From NCBI GenBank assembly GCA_021740425.1, contig JAIOZV010000022.1:1-32222 (forward strand): 32,222 bases of DNA, written 5' to 3'. The position numbers and the translations under genes are program-made. Shown here one piece after another: positions 24,801 through 32,222 of this stretch. Origin of the DNA: Bacteroidales bacterium. Lineage in GTDB: Bacteria; Bacteroidota; Bacteroidia; Bacteroidales; 4484-276. Under the pieces are notes generated by a model that saw nothing but the letters and a program-made list of their open reading frames with translations, had not been told where the DNA came from and ran no database searches. Numbering within the stretch: the first letter of the stretch is position 1; each line of letters begins with the position of its first letter.

Positions 24801-24859
24801 ACGGAATTGAAACACCCTACAAAAAGGAATTTAAAAAATGCATGCTGTTTGGTTTCTGA
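21827..24859 (+). CDS. Secreted PKD-CapA protein with T9SS sorting domain
   Basis: A 1010-aa exported protein. The start is placed at ATG 21827, which gives a normal signal peptide (MKIRRFFLLLKRVLVSLLF...); earlier in-frame starts at 21761/21764 lie in the hairpin downstream of the transposase. Residues about 35-200 are a beta-rich carbohydrate-binding-like domain, about 205-290 a PKD domain (FIWDFGDGSGSTGQNPVHIF), and about 298-620 a CapA/PgsA-type metallophosphatase fold with NFVGDIMLARS, ANLECPL, LANNHTMDY, IIEWHAG, ICHHPHIMQ and SLGDFVFD. The C-terminus (NPFNPEAG, VYDIKGQCIRIL, SGVYFYGI) is a FlgD-like T9SS type A sorting domain. CapA is known from poly-gamma-glutamate capsule systems, but the other cap genes are absent here, so an extracellular phosphatase or polymer-processing role is only a guess. 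Confidence 0.85.
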   Translation: MKIRRFFLLLKRVLVSLLFLILFTALVNPGAWNNREIVIEDFESGQVILESYSGEDVDPMGWELNAGVTYQNSNWSLRLFGNTWKLQYIEPVQIDSGDVWQVAAFIDIPAEIQGFGISDGNNVIYYAFAGSQEVDPTDWVSVYQGSFPENQWNNYQLPIADDWLSRFGYLPVITQLVYINDKDNTTSGVIYFDQIVNISDDLPIAPKVTITFDRQNDFGEKGIEIQFNCEVNDPDSDEHEFIWDFGDGSGSTGQNPVHIFTVSDDHPYTVLLRVVDDTDQWGWASCRVEPTTGSSSYPLTLNFVGDIMLARSYESVGGIIPTLGVEAIFEPTRPFFGDAAAINIANLECPLTTYWQHHPTKSIYFKGSPENVQGLVYAGIDIVTLANNHTMDYLLPGMQETQAVLKENNIVFSGGGVNSSEAYLPAFYSKSGMNFAFLAASDRTGQYNNYQPFLNAGYNKPGFANLEEYYIKKQIDEVKGISDLIIIEWHAGIEYSFNPGAADENQLPFAGDTDEEESYSPLAVSPSRSEIQIRHFAIDNGADLVICHHPHIMQAVEVYKGKLIAHSLGDFVFDLNYPETYPSFILNAEADGSGFSKFTLTPVYIDDYIPLRAQGELGLHILDNLAQSSKDLNTCLKIDRENVTAEVILDSLNVSITETEFVASLDMEESNGTWLSPPYHIQKQGSLSSVNYIKPQGNYEFRAGKEDIWFGNMEDEGCTLWNLNSVDESYCDTLAFAGERSIQQVRDESAPYNIVTNFEERIVCPSDTLQFTLCGYIKTLNGSDVTIEIQYFEDRTGGTPIGQQNLGTLVNGDTPWTFYHKNLTIPAGTEFFDIRLNSNFPQSGLALSWFDNVSLICWDTWGKYELSEMIPVPNDYYFLQVKSYENQAEVEINYSESVFEDVVVHLDESENSFTAATLLEQNTPNPFNPEAGATNISFQLSKASNVNLSVYDIKGQCIRILTNKMFRAGRHTLYWDGKNQQGKVADSGVYFYGIETPYKKEFKKCMLFGF

Positions 24860-24937
24860 GTTTTCCAATCCCTTTTTGTTAAAGCTGATACATACACACA
24901 CTATTAAACTTGTTAAAACAAATCAACACTGAAAGCG

Positions 24938-26371
24938 ATGAAAAAAATCTTTACATTTTTAGTTTTAGCTTTGATCATGATTTCCTGTAAAAATTCCGGA
25001 GACATGGCTGAAAGCAAACAGAATTCTGTAACAACAGATACAATAGCTGCCAATCAATTGGCTCAACAGGTTAAAGACGAAACCCTCAGAACCTGGAAGG
25101 CTTATAAAAAATATGCCTGGGGACATGATGCTTTGTCGCCGCTTTCCAAAAGCTTTAAAGATTGGTATGCCGAGCCACTTTATATTTCGCCCATCGATGC
25201 CTACAGTACCCTCCACTTGATGGGTTTTGATGCCGAGGCCAAAGAAATTGAAGCCTATGTTGTGGATTCTTTGAGCTTTGATAAAGATATCGATGCTAAA
25301 ATTTTTGAAGTAAATATTCGAATTCTTGGTGGCTTGCTGGCCATGTACGACCTTTCGGGAAATGACAAAGTGCTTGATAAAGCAAGAGATTTTGCTGACC
25401 GAATGCTCCCTGCCTTTGATACCAAAACCGGGATTCCCAGGTATTGGGTAAACCTGAAAACGGGTAAGGCGCGGGGCGATACAGTAAATGTGGCCGAGGC
25501 CGCGACATATACCATGGAAATGGGTGTTCTGAGTTATTACACCAAAGATCCAAAATATTATCAGGCAGGGAAAAAAGCAACCCTTGCAATTTTCGACAGG
25601 CGCTCCAAAATAGGTTTAATCGGAGATGTGATTGATGTGCAAACCGGCGAATGGGTGGGCAGGCAAAGTCATTTGTGTGCAGGTGTGGATTCCTATTACG
25701 AATATCTTTACAAGAGTTATTTGCTGTTTGGAGATCCTGATTTGGGCATAGTCTGGGATGAAAGTATCAAAAAAATCCATCAATATCTTGCTGATGATTT
25801 TGACGGGAAATTGTGGTATGGTCGCTCCGATATGGAAACCGGAGTTCATGTAAGTTCGCGAATTACTCTTTATGATGCCTTTTTTCCGGCCATCCTTACC
25901 CTTTCCGGAGATATCGAAAGAGCTGGAAAACTTCAGTCAACCTGGGCCTGGCTGTGGAACAAATACGGCCTCGAACCTATGGTTTACGATTACAAAACCG
26001 GTATTTCAACATATCCGGCCTACGACCTCAATCCCGAAATTATCGAATCGGCATATTATTTATATCATGCTACCGGCGATTCCACGTATTTTAATATGAA
26101 TAAAAAATTTTGGAACGATATCCTAAAATACTGCCGCACGGAGGTTGCTTTTACTTCCGTGAAAAATGTGGAAACCATGGAAAAGAAAGATTACATGCCA
26201 ACTTTCTTTTTTGCGGAAACGCTAAAATATTTGTACCTCACTTTTTCTGATCACCAAAATAAATTTATTTTCGATGATCATATATTTAATACCGAAGCAC
26301 ATCAGTTTAAAAGAAGTCATTTCGACAATAATTTAGCCAAAATCAGGCTTGGAATAAACGAAAATCAATGA
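24938..26371 (+). CDS. GH47 alpha-1,2-mannosidase lipoprotein
   Basis: A 477-aa glycoside hydrolase family 47 protein with a lipoprotein signal (IMISC, Cys17), so attached to a membrane facing the periplasm or outside. GH47 enzymes are Ca-dependent inverting exo-alpha-1,2-mannosidases. The fold markers are intact: KKYAWGHDALSPLS, SPIDAYSTLHLMGF, then the catalytic-site residues Glu124 (FEVNIRILGGL), Asp251 (GVDSYYEYLYKS), Glu367 (LNPEIIESAYYLY) and the Ca-binding Thr452 (IFNTEAHQF), which match E330, D463, E599 and T688 of human ER mannosidase I. Its probable substrate is mannose-rich glycan from eukaryotic or fungal material. It lies 78 bases after the CapA gene and 3 bases before the VOC gene. 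No SusC/SusD pair is in the window. Confidence 0.9.
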   Translation: MKKIFTFLVLALIMISCKNSGDMAESKQNSVTTDTIAANQLAQQVKDETLRTWKAYKKYAWGHDALSPLSKSFKDWYAEPLYISPIDAYSTLHLMGFDAEAKEIEAYVVDSLSFDKDIDAKIFEVNIRILGGLLAMYDLSGNDKVLDKARDFADRMLPAFDTKTGIPRYWVNLKTGKARGDTVNVAEAATYTMEMGVLSYYTKDPKYYQAGKKATLAIFDRRSKIGLIGDVIDVQTGEWVGRQSHLCAGVDSYYEYLYKSYLLFGDPDLGIVWDESIKKIHQYLADDFDGKLWYGRSDMETGVHVSSRITLYDAFFPAILTLSGDIERAGKLQSTWAWLWNKYGLEPMVYDYKTGISTYPAYDLNPEIIESAYYLYHATGDSTYFNMNKKFWNDILKYCRTEVAFTSVKNVETMEKKDYMPTFFFAETLKYLYLTFSDHQNKFIFDDHIFNTEAHQFKRSHFDNNLAKIRLGINENQ

Positions 26372-26374
26372 AGT

Positions 26375-26758
26375 ATGGAAAATAAAAAAACTTCGATACT
26401 GGGATTGCGAACAGCAATTTATAAAGTTGGGGATATCGAAAAGGCGAAAGCATGGTATTCAAAGGCATTCAGTTCGACACCCTATTTTGATGAGCCTTTT
26501 TATGTTGGCTTCAATATTGGCGGCTATGAATTGGGTTTGATGCCCGAAGATTATCCTACAGCCGAAAAACAGGAAAGCGTTGTAACCTTGTGGGGAGTCG
26601 AAGATATCGAGGCCGTTTTTTTACACTTGCTTATTTTGGGAGCTACCGAAAACGAAAAACCATACAATGTTGGTGGAGAGTTGATGACCGCTACCGTAAA
26701 AGACCCGTGGGGAAATATTATCGGGCTGATATATAATCCTGAATTTAAGTTGCCATAA
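26375..26758 (+). CDS. VOC (glyoxalase/bleomycin-resistance) family protein
   Basis: A 127-aa two-module VOC fold. ILGLRTAIYKVGDIEKAKAWYSKAF is the first beta-alpha-beta unit, FYVGFNIGGYELGLMP the strand pair, and DPWGNIIGLIYNPEF the classic C-terminal end of the second unit. Such proteins bind a metal in a beta-barrel and include glyoxalase I, dioxygenases and antibiotic-binding proteins; the substrate here is not evident. It starts 3 bases after the mannosidase stop codon and is likely co-transcribed with it, though no functional link is known. It converges with the S9 peptidase gene across 155 bases in which I see nothing. Confidence 0.82.
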   Translation: MENKKTSILGLRTAIYKVGDIEKAKAWYSKAFSSTPYFDEPFYVGFNIGGYELGLMPEDYPTAEKQESVVTLWGVEDIEAVFLHLLILGATENEKPYNVGGELMTATVKDPWGNIIGLIYNPEFKLP

Positions 26759-26913
26759 AGGTTGGTAAATCGATTTCCACAAACCAAATAAACCTGCATT
26801 CTCAAAAGTTTATTACTTGGTGTTTTTAGGTTTCCAAATCCTCCTTTGTCGCACACTAATAACCTTGTTCTTTGGATTTCGGGAACCGGGACACAAAATT
26901 AACTCATCCGAAT

Positions 26914-29721
26914 TTATTCTGATTCATACCCTGTCTTTTTTCCTTTATCAATTGCAGGAACGCCATCCTTCATCCAAATGGGTTCAGGAGCATCCTTGAG
27001 GTAATGGTCGAAAAATTGGTACATCCGAATATCCAGATCCATGCGGTTGGGCCATTTGGTGAGGTTGTGCTCTTCGTCGTTGTAGGTGAGCATCCAGGCA
27101 GGTTTTTGCAGGCGGCGCATTGCAATAAACAATTCTATACCCTGATACCACGGAACTGCTCCATCATTATCGTTGTGCATAATCAGCAGCGGAGTTTCTA
27201 TTTTATCTGCATAAAAAACCGGTGAATTTTCGATATACAGCAACGGTTTTTCCCAAAGTGTTCCACCAATCCGGCTTTGTGTTTTTTCGTACTGAAACAT
27301 CCGGCTCATGCCGCTTCCCCAGCGTATGCCGCCATAGGCGCTGGTCATATTGCTAACGGGTGCACCTGCCATAGCGGCAGCGTAAAGATTAGTTTGTGTT
27401 ACCAGATAAGCCACCTGGTAACCACCCCAGCTTTGTCCCTGGATGCCCATTTTATCTTTATCGATAAAAGGAAACTGATCTGGCATGGCCAGTGTTCCGC
27501 TTACAACTGCCCTCAAAGCACTTTCGCCGGGATAGCCTGTCAGGTAAGGGATGTCAGGAACAAAAACCACATAACCGTTGCTCACACAATAGGCCGGATT
27601 AATGATTGACCGACTTGGCGAAAGATGCCTGAACCTGTGTAAATCATCTGAGTTTCTTTCATAAAAATAAACCAGCATGGGATATTTTTTATCAGGATTA
27701 AGATTTTCAGGCGTATAAAGAAGCCCATCCAAATCATCACCATCCGATGAAGTCCAGCTAACGAGTTGAACATCTCCCCAAAGAAAAGGATTTCGCTGCT
27801 TATCCAGATTGCTTATCTGAGTGGAAACATCAAATTGCTGATTGCTCCAAAATAAATCGGGATATTGGTCAAAGGCTTCCTTGCGCCAGATAATTTTATC
27901 TGCATCCTTTGCCTTTTTCAGGCTCAGAAAATGGTAATCATCCATAATCAACTTTTTGGGTTTTTCGGATGACTTTGTCGTGGTCACAAAATATCCGCTT
28001 TGCTTGTTGCTGAAATTAAAGGCAGTGAGCAACATTTTATTTTCGATGTATGTAGATTCCTTGTCCAGCTTTTGATACCTGAATTGAATATTATTTTCCC
28101 TGCCATGTGCAGCAGTAATTCTGTATGGTTTTTCTTTGCCTGTGGGATCGAATTTCCAAATATCGTATTTGTCATAAATCAAAACATATTCATCGTTCTC
28201 AGTCCATCCTGCGATCCCATAATTTCCCGGAAGTTGCGGGATATCGTTCAATTCATTGTAAAAAATAAAAGGTAAATTTTTGCTTAGAGAAATCTTTTCA
28301 TCAGTTAAAACATTTTTTACATACCATGAAGAATCCGATGCCAGATACCACAATATAAACTTTCCGCCCGGCGAGAGGTCGGCAGCAGATTGTTGTTTGC
28401 TTAATAGTTTTGTCATCTCACCTGAAGAAATATTGATGGCAAAATAGTCGCGGTAAGTATCATCCCATGAGCTGAGCTGTTGCCAGGGTTTATCAGTGTA
28501 TCCCAAAACCATATTTGTATTGGCATGGTCATAAGTCCGGATTTCAGGTATTTCCTCGCTGCCGAGTTGAACCATCTTATTTTTATCAGGAAAATAAACA
28601 GCCATATAACTGCGCTTTTGTTCTTTTTCAAGTTGCTTTTTTTGTTGGGGTTGAATGAGTGGGTCCTTCCAGTTCCAAACATCCACCTGCACCTTTTCTT
28701 CTTTTAGCAGGGTGTCCTTGGGTTCGGTCTCAATTTTTGGGGCAGTCCCAAAATAAAGCTTTAAACCATCTTTCGAAAAAACCGGTTTTTTGTGTTCGCT
28801 TACCCGCCAGCTCCCGGGTAATCCGGATGTAATACTGTCGATGATTATTTTTGATTGGTCGGCTTTCCTATCCCAAAACATCAGATCATAGTTTTTGTAC
28901 TTTGAGGTATCCGATGAATAAACAAAAGCCAGTTGAGTTCCCGCCTCATCAATGGAAATTTGTTTGGATTCGCCAGGGTTTTCGAAAATTAATGAGGAAG
29001 TTTCATTTTTAGGCTCGAAGCGATGGACGAAAGTTGAGTCGATGGAATCGTTGGCAGATGCAATGAAGGCGAAGAGTTCTCCATTTTTGGCAACTTCATA
29101 ATCCGAAACATTTTTAAAGCTGAAAGTTTTTCCTTCGATTACTTTCATGATAACGAGTTCCGTTCCTTTGGGTTCTTTCTTTTTATCTTTTTTCTTATTC
29201 TTTATCTCTTCTTTTTTTAATTCAATGGTATCTGATTTTTTGGTGGTATCTTTTTCGGGCACGGCTTTTTCGAGGTGATATGCCAACCAATCAGCCCCAT
29301 TTTCGGCAAGTTTAAACGATTTTACACGCGCCACTTTTTGAAGGTGTTTTTTTTCGGGGGTATAAATGCCGAGGGAATCTTTGGGCAGATTATCTTTTTT
29401 TACTTCAGCCAGTTTAGCTTTACGCACGGTATCGGCCTGTGGCTTGATTTTGAAAACCAGAATTTTTGAATCACCTGAAAATTTTGCATCGAAACCACGT
29501 GATATGGAATCGTAATTCCCATCAATTGTATTGTAAATATAAAGCCATCCATCGCCTTGCTGAGGGTTTACCTCGTAAGCCACCCACTGCCCGTTGTTTG
29601 AAATTATTGGGCTGACAAGCACTTTCCAGGTTTCATAGTCGGATTGACTTACAGGCCTTTTTTGGGCAAAGGATGAAAAAGCGATGAATACGATAAATGC
29701 AAGTGCTGAAATTCTGAGCAT
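26914..29721 (-). CDS. S9 family (prolyl oligopeptidase-type) serine peptidase
   Basis: A 935-aa exported peptidase. The signal peptide MLRISALAFIVFIAFSSFA is followed by a long beta-propeller-like region containing a Lys/Glu-rich insert (near KKDKKKEPKG), then the alpha/beta-hydrolase domain. The triad is visible: Ser764 in GIQGQSWGGYQ, Asp853 in HNDNDGAVPW and His885 in DEEHNLTKW. Family members cleave short peptides, often after Pro or by dipeptidyl release, in the periplasm; the exact specificity is unknown. The gene is on the opposite strand to the GH47/VOC pair and reads away from the BACON protein, which is also on the minus strand but ends at its own terminator first. Confidence 0.9.
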   Translation of the reverse strand: MLRISALAFIVFIAFSSFAQKRPVSQSDYETWKVLVSPIISNNGQWVAYEVNPQQGDGWLYIYNTIDGNYDSISRGFDAKFSGDSKILVFKIKPQADTVRKAKLAEVKKDNLPKDSLGIYTPEKKHLQKVARVKSFKLAENGADWLAYHLEKAVPEKDTTKKSDTIELKKEEIKNKKKDKKKEPKGTELVIMKVIEGKTFSFKNVSDYEVAKNGELFAFIASANDSIDSTFVHRFEPKNETSSLIFENPGESKQISIDEAGTQLAFVYSSDTSKYKNYDLMFWDRKADQSKIIIDSITSGLPGSWRVSEHKKPVFSKDGLKLYFGTAPKIETEPKDTLLKEEKVQVDVWNWKDPLIQPQQKKQLEKEQKRSYMAVYFPDKNKMVQLGSEEIPEIRTYDHANTNMVLGYTDKPWQQLSSWDDTYRDYFAINISSGEMTKLLSKQQSAADLSPGGKFILWYLASDSSWYVKNVLTDEKISLSKNLPFIFYNELNDIPQLPGNYGIAGWTENDEYVLIYDKYDIWKFDPTGKEKPYRITAAHGRENNIQFRYQKLDKESTYIENKMLLTAFNFSNKQSGYFVTTTKSSEKPKKLIMDDYHFLSLKKAKDADKIIWRKEAFDQYPDLFWSNQQFDVSTQISNLDKQRNPFLWGDVQLVSWTSSDGDDLDGLLYTPENLNPDKKYPMLVYFYERNSDDLHRFRHLSPSRSIINPAYCVSNGYVVFVPDIPYLTGYPGESALRAVVSGTLAMPDQFPFIDKDKMGIQGQSWGGYQVAYLVTQTNLYAAAMAGAPVSNMTSAYGGIRWGSGMSRMFQYEKTQSRIGGTLWEKPLLYIENSPVFYADKIETPLLIMHNDNDGAVPWYQGIELFIAMRRLQKPAWMLTYNDEEHNLTKWPNRMDLDIRMYQFFDHYLKDAPEPIWMKDGVPAIDKGKKTGYESE

Positions 29722-29747
29722 AAGTCCGGGTTTTATTGATGAGGATT

Positions 29748-29755
29748 CAAAAATA
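29748..29755 (-). promoter_or_regulatory. Candidate -7 box of the S9 peptidase gene
   Basis: Minus-strand TATTTTTG matches TAnnTTTG, 26 bases before the start codon at 29721. No good TTTG box lies at the right upstream distance, so this is a weak call. Confidence 0.35.
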
Positions 29756-29838
29756 TAAACATTAATTGCAGTGCAGAATTTTACATCAAATTAAACGCTT
29801 ACAAAAATAAACACCTACCTAGATACTTCCTTAAAAAA

Positions 29839-29870
29839 AACTCCCGAAAACAAACTTGTCTCCGGGAGTT
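29839..29870 (-). terminator. Terminator of the BACON-repeat protein gene
   Basis: AACTCCCG (29839-29846) pairs with CGGGAGTT (29863-29870), and a small ACAA/TTGT stem lies inside. On the minus strand the stem is followed by a run of eight T's, about 25 bases after the stop at 29893: a typical rho-independent terminator. Confidence 0.88.
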
Positions 29871-29892
29871 GAAAAATAAGAAAAATCGGTTT

Positions 29893-32222
29893 TTAATTTT
29901 TGATCAACTTTTTAATTAAAGAAGATTCGTGACCGGAAAACTTTACCTGGTAGATGCCCGCAGGCAGATCGGTCAGGTTAAGCTTTACTAAATTTTCGTT
30001 GTTGTTGGTGAATGTCCTTATCATTTCACCGCCGGCATTAAAAATCTCAATTTGATTAAACCTTTCAATACCTGTAATTTCCACCAATCCATTTGATGGG
30101 TTAGGATGCATTTGGACTGATGATGCCAAAGCTTCATTCATTCCTACACTTGAAACCTTAAACCCTGAAATGACTGAAATCCCGTCATCTTCGAAGAATG
30201 AAGAATTAGGCATGCGATCATCCCAGGAAACGTCCGTGGGGAATACCTCAGAAGTAGCAGGCCTGAATAATTTAATATACATGGGGTCATTTACTTCAAA
30301 CCCATCTTTATCATAACTGTAAGGATCATCAGCGAAGGCTGTAATCGCAACATTGTCACTTAAATTTGCGATCTCAGCAATACCAAAACATTGTCCTGTT
30401 TTATCAAAAATCCCGATGATATCCCCCGGCATTGCTCCTGAAATTCCATCGACAAGAATGGCAATACTGTGGGTGGAAGGTCCATTGTGAATTTCGTTCC
30501 ATGGGTGTGACGGGAATTCTGTTTGAGGAATTTCGAAGACTACGGCATTTTTCACATTTGGCGGGAAGGTTACAGCATCTGCAGAATTCATTTTAACTAC
30601 ATAAACTCTGCCCGGTACGAAAAATCCAAGTGTGTTGATCCCATATTCAGGCCACATCAATCCAACTCCGGCAACATCTTTTACAATTTCAAAACTTACA
30701 CCTGAAAAAAGTCCTGCAGCATTAACCGGTGAATTTGAAATTACCGGCATCAGATTCCATCCTTCAGTCATGCTAAAGGTCTTATTGGTTTCTTCGTTGC
30801 CAATTATTGGTAGCGAAGTAGCAGCATTCATCTTTAATTTGTATGCCGATTGACTTTCCCAATCGATGATTGTATTCACCGGGCCGGCAGGATAATAAAT
30901 GTCCGTCATGGTGGTAGCTATGACAAAGCTCCCCGACACAGGACTGAAAACGTCGGCAATATCGTTGTTTGCAGGCATTATGTAACTGGATAAACCACTC
31001 CAGCCTTCGGGTAAACTTATCAAATGAGTTGGATAAGATTCCTGGCTTATTGTAACTGTTTGTGATGGCGATCCACCGGTGGCTGTAACGGTAATATTTC
31101 CAGTCCTTGAGGAACCACTTGCATTTTCACCATAGTTAACATTTAGAGTTATGTTGCCCGATCCACTCATAGGGGTAACGCTTAGCCAGGTAATGCTTTC
31201 ACTCACAGCCCAGCTTGTGTTGGAGTTAACACTGAAAGTAGTGTTACCAGCCGGGGGTGTTACATCCCGGTTGGAAGGACTTACAGTTAATATTGCCCCG
31301 GCTCCGGCCTGGTTTACAGTTACCACCACATCAGGAACTCCCGCTGCAGAAACTGTTATTTGTCCTGACCTCGGGGTAACAGAGGTGTTTTGCTGATAGT
31401 TTACAGTAAGTGTATTGTTGCCGCTGCCACTCATTGGAGCAACGGTGAACCAGGCCACGCTTTCGCTTACAGACCATGCAGTATTTGAAGTTAGTCCAAA
31501 AGTGGTTGAACCGGCAGGAGCGGTAACACTCCGGCTTGCCGGTGCAACTGACAGAACCGGGGTGGCACCTGCCTGGGTAACAGTAACCGTTACATTTGGA
31601 ATCCCCACTGAGGACACGGTTATTGTCCCTGATCTGGGTGTAACCGCGGTGTTTTCAGTATAGTTTACAGTTAATGTGCCGTTACCGGTTCCACCTATAG
31701 GTGAAACACTAAACCATGAAGCACTTTCGCTAACATTCCATGCAGCATTGGATACTACATTGAAAGTGGTACTGCCAGCGGGGGCAGTAAGGTTTTGAAT
31801 TGCCGGGTTAACCGACAATTGAGCACCTGATTGAATTACTGTCAATGTTACATCAGGTACACCAGTAGCTGACAGCGTAATAATCCCAGACCGGTTAGAA
31901 GCAGATGAATTTTGAAGGTAGTTCACGGTGATCACGCCGTTGTTACTACCCGACATGGGTGTAACTGAGAACCACGCAACACTTTCAGATACTGCCCAGT
32001 CAACATTGGAGGTGATGTTAAAAGTTGTTGAACCGGCAGGAGGATCAACGGTTCTCGACAAGGGAGTGGCAGATAATTCGGGTACAAACCAGTCAATCCG
32101 GTTATATGGGTCATTTTCATAGGAAGGCCCTGAATACGGACCACTGAAATCATTGAAGGTAATCCTGCCTGAATTGTTTGATTTGCTTACATTGTAAGCT
32201 CCACCCCAACTATTTGTCGGAA
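29893..32222 (-). CDS. BACON-repeat protein with T9SS sorting domain (5' truncated)
   Basis: The frame is open to the right window edge, so this is the C-terminal 775 residues or so of a larger surface protein. The visible N-terminal piece (SGPYSGPSYENDPYNRIDWF) is not recognised. Four tandem BACON-like beta-sandwich modules of about 86-88 residues follow, each with PAGSTTF or PAGNTTF, a W..SES..W core and PMSGSGN/PIGGTGN loops. Next come two units with LPEGWSGLSSYIMP and MTEGWNLMPVIS, a pattern seen in other Bacteroidota secreted proteins. The C-terminus (MHPNPSNGLVEITG, GEMIRTF, LPAGIYQVKFSG) is a T9SS type A sorting domain, so the protein is probably secreted across the outer membrane and anchored to the surface. 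BACON modules are proposed to bind carbohydrate or mucin. A good terminator follows. Confidence 0.86.
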   Translation of the reverse strand, partial: PTNSWGGAYNVSKSNNSGRITFNDFSGPYSGPSYENDPYNRIDWFVPELSATPLSRTVDPPAGSTTFNITSNVDWAVSESVAWFSVTPMSGSNNGVITVNYLQNSSASNRSGIITLSATGVPDVTLTVIQSGAQLSVNPAIQNLTAPAGSTTFNVVSNAAWNVSESASWFSVSPIGGTGNGTLTVNYTENTAVTPRSGTITVSSVGIPNVTVTVTQAGATPVLSVAPASRSVTAPAGSTTFGLTSNTAWSVSESVAWFTVAPMSGSGNNTLTVNYQQNTSVTPRSGQITVSAAGVPDVVVTVNQAGAGAILTVSPSNRDVTPPAGNTTFSVNSNTSWAVSESITWLSVTPMSGSGNITLNVNYGENASGSSRTGNITVTATGGSPSQTVTISQESYPTHLISLPEGWSGLSSYIMPANNDIADVFSPVSGSFVIATTMTDIYYPAGPVNTIIDWESQSAYKLKMNAATSLPIIGNEETNKTFSMTEGWNLMPVISNSPVNAAGLFSGVSFEIVKDVAGVGLMWPEYGINTLGFFVPGRVYVVKMNSADAVTFPPNVKNAVVFEIPQTEFPSHPWNEIHNGPSTHSIAILVDGISGAMPGDIIGIFDKTGQCFGIAEIANLSDNVAITAFADDPYSYDKDGFEVNDPMYIKLFRPATSEVFPTDVSWDDRMPNSSFFEDDGISVISGFKVSSVGMNEALASSVQMHPNPSNGLVEITGIERFNQIEIFNAGGEMIRTFTNNNENLVKLNLTDLPAGIYQVKFSGHESSLIKKLIKN
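31036..32076 (-). repeat. Tandem array of four BACON modules, about 264-base period
   Basis: Modules begin (in minus-strand reading) near 32076, 31818, 31554 and 31290; the last ends near 31036. The protein repeats share the frame PAGSTTF...W.VSES..W...P..G.....L.VNY..N......G.I.V. The second and third are the most alike. Such in-frame DNA repeats could change in number by recombination. Confidence 0.85.

Noticed and set aside
31036..32076. Regular repeats at the right end as a CRISPR array
   Set aside because: The repeats are in frame, about 264 bases long, diverged and encode BACON modules.
32180..32222. NSWGG at the window edge as the Asn motif of a papain-like peptidase
   Set aside because: Only five residues match and the sequence after them does not follow the papain pattern; the upstream part is missing.

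Overview
The window looks like a chromosomal segment of a member of the Bacteroidota, probably an environmental anaerobe or microaerophile of the Bacteroidales type. The grounds are: AT-rich DNA; promoters of the TTTG/TAnnTTTG type; weak or absent Shine-Dalgarno sequences; type IX secretion (T9SS) C-terminal sorting domains; BACON repeats; a transmembrane TPR/HTH regulator of the DUF6377 type; and a fused alpha/beta 2-oxoacid dehydrogenase E1. I cannot name a genus. No rRNA, tRNA or CRISPR array was seen.

Layout. 1-932 (+): the end of a heptose-1-phosphate guanylyltransferase and a GmhB-like heptose bisphosphatase, i.e. the end of a surface-heptose (GDP-heptose) cluster. 966-2417 (+): a sodium:solute symporter. 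2563-5671 (+): a citrate lyase locus in which the acyl carrier subunit (CitD) is fused to the beta subunit (CitE), then a small two-helix membrane ORF and CitF. 5827-9088 (+): a soluble PAS histidine kinase and a membrane-tethered TPR-TM-HTH regulator. 15141-9122 (-): a tightly packed sensory run. It consists of a frameshifted response regulator, a 957-aa REC-PAS-PAS-GAF-HK-REC protein whose first receiver has Asn at the phosphoacceptor position, a 693-aa REC-PAS-PAS-HK protein, a MIF-type tautomerase and a 66-aa Cys-rich protein. 17542-15389 (-): the fused E1 of a branched-chain-type 2-oxoacid dehydrogenase, with a clear terminator.

17543-18016 is a 474-base intergenic region with a good promoter and an 11-bp dyad in front of a DUF2975 membrane protein/Cro-type HTH pair (18017-18872). 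A small zinc-ribbon protein follows, ending at a perfect 13-bp terminator hairpin. Then come O6-alkylguanine-DNA alkyltransferase (19466-20002), a PD40-propeller lipoprotein, a Y1 (HUH) transposase with a REP-like bulged hairpin downstream, a secreted PKD-CapA-T9SS protein, a GH47 alpha-mannosidase lipoprotein, a VOC protein, an S9 prolyl oligopeptidase-type peptidase (- strand) and the C-terminal part of a BACON-repeat T9SS protein (- strand) running off the window edge.

The most interesting points are the fused citrate lyase CitD-CitE, the five-gene signalling/MIF/Cys-rich run with one unphosphorylatable receiver and one frameshifted receiver gene, and the Y1 transposase with its neighbouring hairpin.
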